A stretch of 64,000 bases of DNA. It comes from Candidatus Pacearchaeota archaeon. Lineage in GTDB: Archaea; Nanoarchaeota; Nanoarchaeia; Pacearchaeales; GW2011-AR1. The notes below the pieces were generated by a model. It saw only the letters and a list, made by a program, of their open reading frames with translations. It did not search any database and was not told where the DNA came from. The position numbers were made by a program, and so were the translations under genes. Positions 17,331 to 26,351 of the stretch are shown here, in pieces. Positions within the stretch are counted from its first letter, which is position 1. Every line of letters starts with the position of its first letter. The DNA is taken from the NCBI GenBank assembly GCA_023228065.1, contig JALOBX010000001.1:400454-464453 (forward strand), read 5' to 3'.

Positions 17331-18366
17331 TTTCTTTGTCTAGAAGATATTTAAAACACATAGGGTCTTTTGCCATAAAATTTCCTGTTACTGCATAAGC
17401 TACTGCTCTACAACCTCTGCAGTTGGAAACCTTATCACATAAAGTATTTTTTTTCATCTTATCGAGATTTCTTAATTCTTTCATTACATCGCTATCTATA
17501 ATTAAATTAGAAATTCCTTCTTTTATATGCCCAATTTTAATTGGCAATCTTCTGCATGGATAAACTATTCCATCAGATAAAACTGAAAGCGCCCTATAGC
17601 CTGCAGAACATCCCGTCAAATATTTATTTTTTTGTTTTGCAATCTTCTTAGCAGGATTGTCTGATTCAACAATCTGCCAAAGTACATCAGAAGTTAATAC
17701 TGTTATTTTATTACCATATTTTCTTATTAAATCTCCTGTTTCTCTAAATACCTTCAAAGCATCTTCTGCATTCATATATTCGGGATCACTTATTCCTAAT
17801 TGTTTATCTGGAACATAAGTCTTAAATCCAACTTTTTTTGCACCAGTATTTATAGAAGCTTTTATTACATCTTCAAATTGATTCTTATTGGATTGCATTA
17901 AAGTCATAGAAACAGTTACATCAATCCCCGATGCCGATGCATTTATTATTCCTTCCAATGCTTTATCATACGCAAAAGATTTTTTTCTGATATTATTGTG
18001 TGTTTCTTTTTTTCCATCAATTGAAATTTGCAATCTTCTAACCCCCGCGTCATAAATTTCACTAGCCTTTTTTGCAGTCAATAAAGTTCCATTAGTAAGG
18101 ATAGCAGTGATAATCTCTTTTTTACTTGCATATTCCAAAATCTTTAATAAGTCTTTTCTCATTAATGGCTCACCGCCAGAAATACTAATTCTTGGAATCA
18201 TAGACCATCTTTTAGCAGTATTGCTTAAATCATAAAGCATATCTTTTGCTTCTTTTAGATTCATTTGTTTTTTATCTTCGATATGAGCCGAATGATAACA
18301 ATGAGTACAATTAAGATTACAATTATTTGTGGAATCCCATTGTAAATATAATTGTCTTTTTGCCAT
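17323..18366 (-). CDS. Radical SAM/SPASM peptide maturase
   Basis: 347 residues. The [4Fe-4S]-SAM motif NCNLNCTHC gives C16, C20 and C23, and SGGEPL is the SAM-contact motif. After the partial TIM barrel comes a SPASM domain (CSAGYRALSVLSDGIVYPC, then C-x5-C-x2-C and a final DPMC), which binds auxiliary Fe-S clusters. SPASM enzymes commonly install crosslinks or epimerise residues in ribosomal peptides. The gene lies 21 nt after a six-cysteine peptide gene and overlaps the methyltransferase. Its product is the likely catalyst acting on that peptide; chemistry cannot be read from sequence. Confidence 0.85.
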   Translation of the reverse strand: MAKRQLYLQWDSTNNCNLNCTHCYHSAHIEDKKQMNLKEAKDMLYDLSNTAKRWSMIPRISISGGEPLMRKDLLKILEYASKKEIITAILTNGTLLTAKKASEIYDAGVRRLQISIDGKKETHNNIRKKSFAYDKALEGIINASASGIDVTVSMTLMQSNKNQFEDVIKASINTGAKKVGFKTYVPDKQLGISDPEYMNAEDALKVFRETGDLIRKYGNKITVLTSDVLWQIVESDNPAKKIAKQKNKYLTGCSAGYRALSVLSDGIVYPCRRLPIKIGHIKEGISNLIIDSDVMKELRNLDKMKKNTLCDKVSNCRGCRAVAYAVTGNFMAKDPMCFKYLLDKEND

Positions 18367-18387
18367 TTTTGTAAGAAATCTTAATTT

Positions 18388-18609
18388 CTAATTGTATTTC
18401 TTTTTGAATAAATTAGAATAAGCATGAGAATCTCCTTCGGCACAAGCCTTACAGTCCGAACAAGAAGCCGGGCCACATGCATCACATGGGTCACAACCAT
18501 ATTTTTCTTTATATTTCTTAACTTCATCTATGCTCATTTTAGACTTTATTTTGTTCAAGTCTACCATGCTTTCTAAGAAAGATTTCTCTTTCATATTAAG
18601 TTTTTTCAT
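18388..18609 (-). CDS. Candidate RiPP precursor: six-cysteine peptide
   Basis: 73 residues. A charged helical first half (residues 1-37, leader-like: LESMVDLNKIKSKMSIDEV) is followed by two matched clusters, CDPCDAC and CSDCKAC, separated by GPAS (C39, C42, C45, C50, C53, C56), then a basic tail. No signal peptide. It is first in the operon with a radical SAM/SPASM enzyme, methyltransferase and HExxH peptidase. The layout fits a ribosomally made, post-translationally modified peptide of a new type; the ACG element recalls ACGX-type radical SAM peptides only weakly. A small metal- or Fe-S-binding protein is the main alternative. Confidence 0.6.
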   Translation of the reverse strand: MKKLNMKEKSFLESMVDLNKIKSKMSIDEVKKYKEKYGCDPCDACGPASCSDCKACAEGDSHAYSNLFKKKYN

Positions 18610-18626
18610 ATAAATTTATTTAAATT

Positions 18627-18640
18627 CTTATATATAAATA
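18627..18640 (-). promoter_or_regulatory. TATA box of the Cys-peptide/radical SAM operon
   Basis: On the minus strand TATTTATATATAAG lies 18-31 nt before the ATG at 18609. This fits an archaeal TATA box for a leaderless or near-leaderless four-gene transcript. Confidence 0.55.
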
Positions 18641-18729
18641 TTTCTATAAATCTCTCCCTTGTAAACTAATTATCCCTCTTGCGTAGTAACAAACGTAACA
18701 TTTAAATACTAGTGCATCTTAGATAAAAC

Positions 18730-19911
18730 ATGGCAAACAACCTAATCAAAAAGATAAGAAATGGGGTAATAAAAACCATCGCTGCAGTTACTATTCCATT
18801 TATGTTATCAGGATGTCCTTCCCCAATAATCCCAGAACCAGAACCAACACCAGTTTACTCAAGTTCTTCAAGCTCTAGTTCATCTAGTTCAAGCTCAAGT
18901 TCTAGTTCTGCAATGAGTTACAAAACTATCAGCGGATATTTACAAGATAATGAAAGTGACGGAAATAGAACAGGAGTTGTAAAAATATATGATGCAAATA
19001 CAGACGAACTTTTAGGAACAGATAATGATGGAAACGATTTCAGCTTTCAAGTCCCTTATGGTTCAAATGTAAAAATAAAAGGAGCAATCAAAGAAGGCAG
19101 TGAATGGAAAAGCTATGCAAGAGAAATGAACCTTGAAAATATTACTGAAGATACAAGTGATGTTAATGTAAGATGTGTTCCTTATGATGGAGCCGGTTCT
19201 TACGACGATGGAATGTTAGATACACCAGAAAAAAGAACAAACTTTAAAGAACATTTTGGAAGAACAAACAGCTGGTCTGAAAATGAAAGAATAAGTAATG
19301 ATTTTTTGAATGCGTCAAAATTACCCGATTATATAAATGGAAACAGAGATCACGGCCTTAAAAAATTAAGTTATGATAATGGTTTTGAGGAAGATTTCCA
19401 GGGAGTAGAAATAAATTCAGACGATTATTCTGAATCTGAATTTAATACAATTAAAGATATAATCCTAAATAGTGGATATAATATAAGTTCTGACAAAATT
19501 ATAAGAGGAAATAGTCATTATAATCCAAGTACAAAAATTCCTTATACTGGATGGGGAGCAATATTTAAAGATAAAACTTATGAAGGACCAAGAACAGCTA
19601 TTTATGATAATGATGCTGATGGATATATTAACAAATTTGTAACCTATCTTAATACATTTGATTCGGGGGTTGTAATCCACGAAGCAATATATCATGGACT
19701 TATGGGATGTGTAGGACATTCTGATGGGAAAAATGCAGATGGTTCATATATTCCAGAATTATTCTCTTCAATGGGAAAATATTCAGGAGTATCTGGAGAT
19801 AAATTAAAGATTGTAGATACCAAAGTAAGCAAAATAATTGATGAATCAACTTACAAAGGAATGGAAGGTTTAGATAAGATATTAGGAACTGATTATTCTA
19901 ACTTAGAGTAA
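18730..19911 (+). CDS. Surface lipoprotein with Ser-rich linker and HExxxHG metallopeptidase-like domain
   Basis: 393 residues. A basic signal peptide ends in the lipobox LSGC (C29), then a Pro-rich stretch and 17 consecutive serines (residues 44-60, encoded by mixed TCN and AGY codons), a flexible surface tether. A beta-sandwich-like region follows (GYLQDNESDGNRTGVVKIYD). Near the C-terminus, HEAIYHGLMGCVGH (H317, E318, H322) followed by SSMGKY resembles a zincin with a Met-turn, but the spacing is HExxxH instead of HExxH. The next gene has the same HExxxHG spacing. A surface metallopeptidase is inferred. Its own TATA-like box (ATTTAAATA) lies about 29 nt upstream. Confidence 0.6.
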   Translation: MANNLIKKIRNGVIKTIAAVTIPFMLSGCPSPIIPEPEPTPVYSSSSSSSSSSSSSSSSSAMSYKTISGYLQDNESDGNRTGVVKIYDANTDELLGTDNDGNDFSFQVPYGSNVKIKGAIKEGSEWKSYAREMNLENITEDTSDVNVRCVPYDGAGSYDDGMLDTPEKRTNFKEHFGRTNSWSENERISNDFLNASKLPDYINGNRDHGLKKLSYDNGFEEDFQGVEINSDDYSESEFNTIKDIILNSGYNISSDKIIRGNSHYNPSTKIPYTGWGAIFKDKTYEGPRTAIYDNDADGYINKFVTYLNTFDSGVVIHEAIYHGLMGCVGHSDGKNADGSYIPELFSSMGKYSGVSGDKLKIVDTKVSKIIDESTYKGMEGLDKILGTDYSNLE

Positions 19912-19966
19912 TTATCTAATGGTAACAGATAGAAAGATTTAAATATTTCTTTATTGTTTGTTTTTT

Positions 19967-21109
19967 ATGGATGATGTACCCCCATCGAACCATGAATTAA
20001 TTTCTGAAATTAGTAAGCATTATGAAAAATTATTAGGGTATTCTGTTAAAGACACTAGATTAGAGATACTCAATAAAAATCAATGGGTTCCCCTTTGCGA
20101 TAGATATAATTTGAATAAAAATTCTTCTGGAATTTATTTACCAAGAAATCAAACTGCAATAATTCCAACAGAAAGTAAATTGAGCCTATTCCATGAATAT
20201 TTTGGACATGGATTATTCTGTGAACAATCATTAGCAGGTAAGAGATTAATAGATTTAGAGAAAAAATTATTAGAAGAAGAAAAACGGGAATTTGAAAAGA
20301 AAAAATTTACATTAAAAGATATTGAAAAATTTAGGAAGGAAAATAAAACCTTTTTAGATTTGGAAAATTTTAAGGAGAAAAATTTAAAATTATATGAAGA
20401 ATTTGCAATTTTTTCAGAATATGTTCTCTCAAAAGAGTTTAACCTAAATGACTTATTTAAGAGGAGATATGATTCATTATCAAAACAAGACAAAGAAGAT
20501 ATTGAAAATGTAATTGATTTTAATAAAAATTATGGAGATTTAGCAACTTTTTACAATTTTGGATTAGCAAGAAGAACAAATGTTGAAAGAGCTAAAAGAT
20601 TATTAGAACAGGTCTATAATGATAAGTCAAGGATAAAATTAGCTATGCTTTATGGTTCAAAGAAAGAATTTTCAGATATTGATATTTTTATTGTTTCAGA
20701 TAGTTTAATCCCTCTTGAAAGTTCTTGGTTAGATATAAGAATTGAGAACGTAAAAAATTTTGAAGAGATGGTTAGACATTTTGATGCTTCAATGATTGGT
20801 CCAATTTTAAATTCAGAATATCTTTTGGGAGATAAAGATTACTTAGAAGAGAAGAAAAAACAAATAAAAAAACAACCAATTTCAAAAGAAACAATTATCT
20901 ATAATATCAAAAAAAGTGAAGAACAGAAAAATCTAGCTCTAAGCTATCCAAAAGATTCAGAAGAAAGAAAACATGGATTCGATTATGTTAATTCTTATCT
21001 AACAAATGCTCGTGCTTTACAGAATGGATTTAAAATCTTAACAGAAAAAGAATTAAAGTCATTTTCTCAAAAAGAAAAATTTATAGAGTTGGAGGGAGGT
21101 AAATTATAA
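19967..21109 (+). CDS. HExxxHG zincin-like / nucleotidyltransferase / helical C-terminal fusion
   Basis: 380 residues starting at ATG 19967 (a TTG nine bases earlier is less likely; TATA-like TTTAAAT lies about 29 nt upstream). HEYFGHG (H76, E77, H81) and a later EEFAIFSE (E144, E145) resemble the HExxGH and EExxA zinc motifs of M49-type peptidases. Then comes a minimal nucleotidyltransferase motif GSKKEFSDIDIFIVS (about residues 230-244) and a helical, HEPN-like C-terminus ending FIELEGGKL. The combination of protease-like and MNT-like modules in one chain is unusual. The last codons encode the Shine-Dalgarno of the next gene. Activity unknown. Confidence 0.55.
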   Translation: MDDVPPSNHELISEISKHYEKLLGYSVKDTRLEILNKNQWVPLCDRYNLNKNSSGIYLPRNQTAIIPTESKLSLFHEYFGHGLFCEQSLAGKRLIDLEKKLLEEEKREFEKKKFTLKDIEKFRKENKTFLDLENFKEKNLKLYEEFAIFSEYVLSKEFNLNDLFKRRYDSLSKQDKEDIENVIDFNKNYGDLATFYNFGLARRTNVERAKRLLEQVYNDKSRIKLAMLYGSKKEFSDIDIFIVSDSLIPLESSWLDIRIENVKNFEEMVRHFDASMIGPILNSEYLLGDKDYLEEKKKQIKKQPISKETIIYNIKKSEEQKNLALSYPKDSEERKHGFDYVNSYLTNARALQNGFKILTEKELKSFSQKEKFIELEGGKL

Positions 21110-21597
21110 TGAGATTAGAACAGCAAGTTTATGATGTTAAAGATTTAGAAAATTTAAGTGCCTCTCAATTGTATATGTTTAGTGGACCATTAGGCGGACC
21201 AATCTCAAGCAGACCTTTGAAAATAGAACCAATAAAAATGAGGTTTACTGATTTTTCAACTCAGTTTAATTGTTTAGATAACCTCTATAAAAAAGAATCA
21301 CCTTTAGAGAAAAAAAAGGAAAAAGAAAAGGAAGAAAAAAGACAAAAAGAATTAGAGAGGGAAATAATAATAAATGCAATGAATTATAAAAGAAGTGAAC
21401 CGTTAAAAGGAAATGATTTTTCTTCATCGGGTTTTCAATTCCATTTTCATGAAAATAATGGAAATATCTCGGGAGGGAAGATTAAATCATATAATGGAAC
21501 AAAAGATGATGAGATAAAGTTGGATAATTATCAAATCTCTATGGGGGATTTATATGCTAATTTACTTAACATTAAAAAAATAAAACCTAAAGAATAA
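21109..21597 (+). CDS. Hypothetical protein with charged coiled coil
   Basis: 162 residues. The middle is an extreme Lys/Glu coiled coil (EKKKEKEKEEKRQKELERE) flanked by Gly/Ser-rich segments (FSGPLGGPISS, SGFQFHFHENNGN). Start overlaps the preceding stop by one base (TAATG) with GGAGGGAGG 10 nt upstream. The stop likewise overlaps the next start. It is therefore the middle gene of a coupled trio with the zincin/nucleotidyltransferase fusion. No family recognised. Confidence 0.5.
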   Translation: MRLEQQVYDVKDLENLSASQLYMFSGPLGGPISSRPLKIEPIKMRFTDFSTQFNCLDNLYKKESPLEKKKEKEKEEKRQKELEREIIINAMNYKRSEPLKGNDFSSSGFQFHFHENNGNISGGKIKSYNGTKDDEIKLDNYQISMGDLYANLLNIKKIKPKE

Positions 21598-21857
21598 TGA
21601 CAGAATTGAATAAAGAAAGAATTAAAGAAGAATTAATTTATATTTACAAAAATTTTCTTAAAGATAATTACAATAGAGAGATGATTCGGAGAGCAATAGA
21701 GATGGATAGACTCTATGGTGGAGCAGTCCAACTTCTTGATGAAGATTTAGGGAATGCTATTAATCTTTTAACTTTTGTTATTCAAGAAAAAATGCCGGGT
21801 GGAAAGAATAAAAAAGAAGAGATAAAAAAAATTCTTGAAGAACTAGAAAAGTCCTAA
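21597..21857 (+). CDS. Small helical protein, unknown
   Basis: 86 residues, MTELNKERIKEELIYIY onward, all alpha-helical and charged, without cysteines or membrane segments. Start overlaps the previous stop (TAATG). Third gene of the trio beginning at 19967; a partner or regulatory role is possible but not shown. Confidence 0.5.
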   Translation: MTELNKERIKEELIYIYKNFLKDNYNREMIRRAIEMDRLYGGAVQLLDEDLGNAINLLTFVIQEKMPGGKNKKEEIKKILEELEKS

Positions 21858-21931
21858 ACAAAATTTTTTATTATTTTTACTTTTTAACTTTTAATCATAA
21901 TATTTATAAAACACATCTCATTATTATAAAG

Positions 21932-23509
21932 ATGAAAAAAGGGGTTAGTAAATTAGTATTTGGATTAATTTTATTTATATTTTTATGCTCAAATGTTTTT
22001 GCTGTTGGTACTTTCTTAACTTCTACATGTGAAATTGTTCCAAGAACCAGTTGTGGTGATGATGTAAAAGAATATATTGTTATGGGACTTTCTGATTTGA
22101 CAGATGCGCATGGAGAACTTGCAAGCCAGAATAATTATGATTATGTTTTATGTTGTGGACTTCCAGGAAGTGCGACTTGTAATGAAGACAATAAAATAAT
22201 TGGACTTTCTTCTTCTACAAATGCACATGCAGAAATCCTAAATAATTATCCTGATTCTAGCGATGTTTGTTTTGGGGATTTTGTATGCAGGAAATTATCT
22301 TCTGGAACTACTTGTGGTACAGATGAGTTTGGTATTTTATCATTAAGTGCAGACACAAATGCTCACATTGGAAAATTTAATGATTTCTCAACAAAGATAT
22401 GCTGTGGTAGTCAAACATTCACAGCACAAACTTGTGAACTGGTATCAGCAACATGGACAGGAACAGCAATTCAAGATAATAAAGTCGTTGCAGGTTCAAA
22501 AGTTTATCTTCAAGTTATAGGAAGCGGACCAGAATGTAATGGACAGACAATTTTATTTGAAGTTAAAAAGAAAGTATTATTGGGAGATGATGTTTTAGCA
22601 GTATCACAACCAGTAGAGGTATCTTTTAATGGAGCAACAGCATTAGGAAGTTGGATTGCAGAAGGAGGAAATCATTATTTTACTGCTTTATTAGACGATT
22701 CAGATGCAGCTCCTGCAGAAAGTAATATTTTAGATGTCAGCAATTTACCAAATGATTATTGTGATTCAATTTTAACTTGTGAAGATTATACTAGTGAAGA
22801 AGAATGCAATACAAACAGCCCATGCAATACAGATCTTGTTGCTCAAGGCGGAGGAGCAGAAGGGCTTGTAGACTGCAATGATGAATCTTTCTTTTGCGGA
22901 TGTTCATGGAATATTGATGAAGGAAATTGCAAGTTTAGCTGGAGTGAGATAACAGGAGAATCATGCGGAAGTCCAGACACAGGTGGATGCAATTACGGAT
23001 GTACTTTATGCAGTAATGCAGAAACAGGAGATTATTGTAGTGTAGGAAGCTGTCCTGAAGGAGAAAATCCAGTATCTAATGAAGATGGAATTTGTGAGTT
23101 TGGAGAAGGATGTACTTCTGTTGATTGTTTAAACGGAGACACTGATAGTTGTAATCAAGGATTATTTTGCTCATTGCAAAAATGTTTTTCATTTGATGAA
23201 ACTTTAGAACCAGCTGCAGACCTAGGAGAATGTATAATTACCCAGACAATAACAAAGGGATGTGATACAGAGCCTGTTGGATTTAAAACAATAAAAGCAA
23301 CTGGAACATGGACTGGACTTCCTGGTTCAGGACAAGTTCAATGTGAGTCTTACCAGCAAGAACCAATAACTGTTCCATGTCCTGCACAGGTGCAATTGCC
23401 TTTCTTTGATTATTTTGAAATGATAATTGCAGTAGCAACTATCTTGCTAATTTATGTTTCATTAGTAGTCAGAAGAAGATTTCTTAAGTTAAGAAAAAAA
23501 CATAAATAA
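21932..23509 (+). CDS. Secreted Cys-rich protein with three LSxxTxAH repeats and C-terminal membrane anchor
   Basis: 525 residues. Sec signal peptide (residues 1-24), then three consecutive units sharing LSxxTxAH and a downstream Cys pair: GLSDLTDAHGEL, GLSSSTNAHAEI and SLSADTNAHIGK. A long Cys-rich region follows, then a C-terminal transmembrane helix (IIAVATILLIYVSLVV) with a basic tail inside. Topology is outside domain with one cytoplasmic stop-transfer anchor. ATATTTATAAA lies 30 nt before the ATG. A cell-surface structural or adhesion role is inferred; no catalytic motif seen. Confidence 0.6.
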   Translation: MKKGVSKLVFGLILFIFLCSNVFAVGTFLTSTCEIVPRTSCGDDVKEYIVMGLSDLTDAHGELASQNNYDYVLCCGLPGSATCNEDNKIIGLSSSTNAHAEILNNYPDSSDVCFGDFVCRKLSSGTTCGTDEFGILSLSADTNAHIGKFNDFSTKICCGSQTFTAQTCELVSATWTGTAIQDNKVVAGSKVYLQVIGSGPECNGQTILFEVKKKVLLGDDVLAVSQPVEVSFNGATALGSWIAEGGNHYFTALLDDSDAAPAESNILDVSNLPNDYCDSILTCEDYTSEEECNTNSPCNTDLVAQGGGAEGLVDCNDESFFCGCSWNIDEGNCKFSWSEITGESCGSPDTGGCNYGCTLCSNAETGDYCSVGSCPEGENPVSNEDGICEFGEGCTSVDCLNGDTDSCNQGLFCSLQKCFSFDETLEPAADLGECIITQTITKGCDTEPVGFKTIKATGTWTGLPGSGQVQCESYQQEPITVPCPAQVQLPFFDYFEMIIAVATILLIYVSLVVRRRFLKLRKKHK

Positions 23510-23563
23510 GAATATATTCGACAAATGTTTATAAATACTTTTTAATTTAAATTATTGATAAAA

Positions 23564-26227
23564 ATGAGGGGAGCAATAATTAAGTTTTTAGCAATTTCAG
23601 CGTTAATATTATTTTTTATTAATTTTATTTCTGCAGGAATTTTAGTGGGAAATCATTCAATAGAAAAATCTTATGCTCCTGGAAGCACAATAAGAGGCTG
23701 GTTAGAAATAACATTAGATAAAGAATCAACAGATTCAATTTTGGGAAGTTCTTTTGGTGGTAGCATAAGTCTTATTGATTTATTAAACAAGACTTCAAAT
23801 TTAGCATTTATAAAAACCTGCATTCCCTTGTCCTGTACATTTGGTTATTCTGCAAATAATGAAGAAGATTCTAAAATTCTTAGTTTAGAAAAAGAAGAAG
23901 TATTAATTGGATTCAATCTCACCTCTTCAAAAAAATATCTTGTCGGAGATATAACTGATTTTTATTTTAATGTTTCAAGCAATAATGTAGATGGTGTGGA
24001 ATTTCCATTAGCAATAGATGTTTTGGATGACGGGCAATATGAATGGAATGCTTATACTGCTTCAGAAGAATTTTCTTCAGATTATAATTCAGGCTGTTTT
24101 GCGGGGGTAGGCACTACTTCAAAACCAATATCTTATGAAACACAATTTTGTGAAAAAATAAGTCTTACAAGAGCCCCAAAAGTAGAACTTGGAGCTTATG
24201 TAAAGGGTAGCGGGACATCACATTTTTCAATGAGTATAAAAGAAGTTGGAAGTAGCAGCCAAAAAGGATGTGATGCACTTGCCAGCGGAGAGGGAATACA
24301 AAAAATATCATGCGAAGTTCCAGAATTTTCAGTTGATGAAGACAAAGATTATTTTGTATGTATAAAAACGCCAAGTGCAGGCTACAATGACAAATATACT
24401 ATTGAAATGGAAGAAGATTCAAATAATTGCGGTTTTATCGATGATTTTGACGGAACATATGACAGAGACTATGAAATTTTTGCAAGACAAAGAAAATTTG
24501 CGAATATAAAAGAATTTATTTTTAATGATGCTGAACTTGTGAAAGCAAAAAGTCCTGTAACAAATGTAAAAGAATATGTAAAAGAATATGTTTCCGAGAA
24601 GTATAATAATAATTGTTCAAAAGGCTGTATTATTCCTATGAGAATTTTTTCAGGAGTTACACAAGAAGTTACCATTGATTATTCTACTGGAGAAGGAAGA
24701 TATGTCAGATATATTTCTGATGGGACAAAATTTATTACAGATATTTATGATTTAGCAAAGACCTCTGCTCAAATCAGTTCTGCATCACAAAAATTATATT
24801 TAGATGACGCAGGATTTAGTATTCCTGCAGAATCAGGGAATTATTCTCTTTTGATAAAATTAAATGATGAAGAATTGTTTTCTGAAGAAGTGATTATAAA
24901 AGAAATTGCAACAATCCAGTCCTTAAGTCCAATGAAGACTGCAGTAGGATATCCTACAAAATTCCGTGCTAGAACTGATGCTTCTGTAAATATCACACAA
25001 TATACCTGGGAATTTGGTGATGGGAACATAGAAACAACAAATGTGAATATTGTAAATTATACTTACAATTCAGTAGGAGATTACATGTTAAAAATCAGTG
25101 TTGTAGATGCAAATGGCGGGGCTTCAAATAAAACATTTAACATTACTGTAGGTCCAGCATCTGCTATTGTTCCAACAATAATAACAGGAGTAGAGTTAAG
25201 CATAAATAATATCAAAGAAAAGACTGCATTATTCTCTGAATTAGAAAGAAATAGTGTTCACAGAGCATTAGATTTAGAAACAATTGAAAGCACAATTACA
25301 AGATTAAAAGACACTGCTGCAAGAGCAACTTCTGAAACAGAATTTCAAACAATCCTTGGAGAATTATTGGGAATAAGCCTTCCAAAAACAATTTCTAAAA
25401 CTGCTTCAGGAGATAAAATTTTATTTTATCCTATATCAGAAAATATTAATTTAGAGGTGTTAAAAAAGATAGGTGCAGGAGATTATACTGGAAAAGAAGA
25501 GGATTATAAAACTGCAATATTTGCCTGGAATGAAGCAAACATAAATACTATTTTAACTTACAGTGAAATATCTGCAATTTATGAGAGCGATGAAGTTCCC
25601 TTCCTGAAGATTTTTGATGTTAATGTAGATAATACTGGAGAAGAAGCATATATTTTTATAAAAGAGCTGAAAGATATTTCGTTTGAAGGTGTTAGTCCAA
25701 AAAAAGATTCTGGATATTATTATTTAAATCTTGGAGCAAATAAAAATACTGCGTTTTCTACAACAGATAATGTTAATTTTATCACCCTTCCAATGTTTAT
25801 TTCCCCCAGCCTTACTAAGTTGACTATTTTAGAAATTTCTCCGACTACTGACAAAGAAGGCGGAAAAGCAGTGACTATCACAATCCTGATAATATTAGTT
25901 TTTGTTATTGCTATAATTGTTTGGACTATTCTTCAGATTTGGTACAAAAGAAAATATGAAAACTTTTTGTTCAAGGACAGAAATCATCTATATAACATGG
26001 TGAATTATATTGGAACTGAAAAAGACAAAGGAACAAATGAAAAAGATATTAGTGTTAATCTGAAAAAAACAGGATGGACATCAGAGCAAGTTAGTTATGC
26101 ACTTAAGAAATATGCTGGAAGAAATACAGGAATGCTTCAAATACTTCCTGTAGATAAAATATTTGATAAAATGTTTGGGGTAAATAGGAAGATAAAAGCT
26201 CCCCCTGCTCCAAAAAAGGTGCAATAA
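23564..26227 (+). CDS. Large surface protein with PKD domain and C-terminal membrane anchor
   Basis: About 887 residues. Sec signal peptide, beta-rich ectodomain, a PKD domain around the YTWEFGDGN and YNSVGDYMLKISVVDA segments (roughly residues 465-530), a helical segment, then a transmembrane helix (ILIILVFVIAIIVWTIL) and a cytoplasmic tail. The tail holds the helix pair GWTSEQVSYALKKY, a motif recurring in DPANN membrane proteins. ATG 23564 is preferred to the in-frame TTG at 23555; TTTATAAATA lies upstream. Follows another anchored surface protein; both may form the cell envelope. Confidence 0.65.
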   Translation: MRGAIIKFLAISALILFFINFISAGILVGNHSIEKSYAPGSTIRGWLEITLDKESTDSILGSSFGGSISLIDLLNKTSNLAFIKTCIPLSCTFGYSANNEEDSKILSLEKEEVLIGFNLTSSKKYLVGDITDFYFNVSSNNVDGVEFPLAIDVLDDGQYEWNAYTASEEFSSDYNSGCFAGVGTTSKPISYETQFCEKISLTRAPKVELGAYVKGSGTSHFSMSIKEVGSSSQKGCDALASGEGIQKISCEVPEFSVDEDKDYFVCIKTPSAGYNDKYTIEMEEDSNNCGFIDDFDGTYDRDYEIFARQRKFANIKEFIFNDAELVKAKSPVTNVKEYVKEYVSEKYNNNCSKGCIIPMRIFSGVTQEVTIDYSTGEGRYVRYISDGTKFITDIYDLAKTSAQISSASQKLYLDDAGFSIPAESGNYSLLIKLNDEELFSEEVIIKEIATIQSLSPMKTAVGYPTKFRARTDASVNITQYTWEFGDGNIETTNVNIVNYTYNSVGDYMLKISVVDANGGASNKTFNITVGPASAIVPTIITGVELSINNIKEKTALFSELERNSVHRALDLETIESTITRLKDTAARATSETEFQTILGELLGISLPKTISKTASGDKILFYPISENINLEVLKKIGAGDYTGKEEDYKTAIFAWNEANINTILTYSEISAIYESDEVPFLKIFDVNVDNTGEEAYIFIKELKDISFEGVSPKKDSGYYYLNLGANKNTAFSTTDNVNFITLPMFISPSLTKLTILEISPTTDKEGGKAVTITILIILVFVIAIIVWTILQIWYKRKYENFLFKDRNHLYNMVNYIGTEKDKGTNEKDISVNLKKTGWTSEQVSYALKKYAGRNTGMLQILPVDKIFDKMFGVNRKIKAPPAPKKVQ

Positions 26228-26279
26228 TTATCATTTTATTACTGAAATATTTATAAACTAATTCGGCGAAATTATATTT

Positions 26280-26351
26280 ATGAAAAATAAAACATTTTTC
26301 AATGTCCTCGGACAAAGTCCTGTGGATACAAAAGGGGGAAGTTTTGCATAA
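26280..26351 (+). CDS. Leader mini-ORF C (23 codons), TAATG-coupled
   Basis: ATG 26280 lies about 28 nt after a TATTTATAAAC box, so it is the predicted leaderless start of the transcript. The 23 codons begin MKNKTFFNVL and end KGGSFA; TAA overlaps the GTPase ATG (26349-26353). GGGGGA precedes that ATG by 11 nt. Inside is a GGAC-AAA-GTCC hairpin. Peptide and DNA match mini-ORF A at 9099, which precedes an unrelated gene. Confidence 0.6.
   Translation: MKNKTFFNVLGQSPVDTKGGSFA

Noticed and set aside
18862..18912. Ser-rich tract considered as a DNA microsatellite
   Set aside because: Serine codons alternate between TCN and AGY sets without a fixed DNA unit, so it is a protein-level linker and not a simple repeat.
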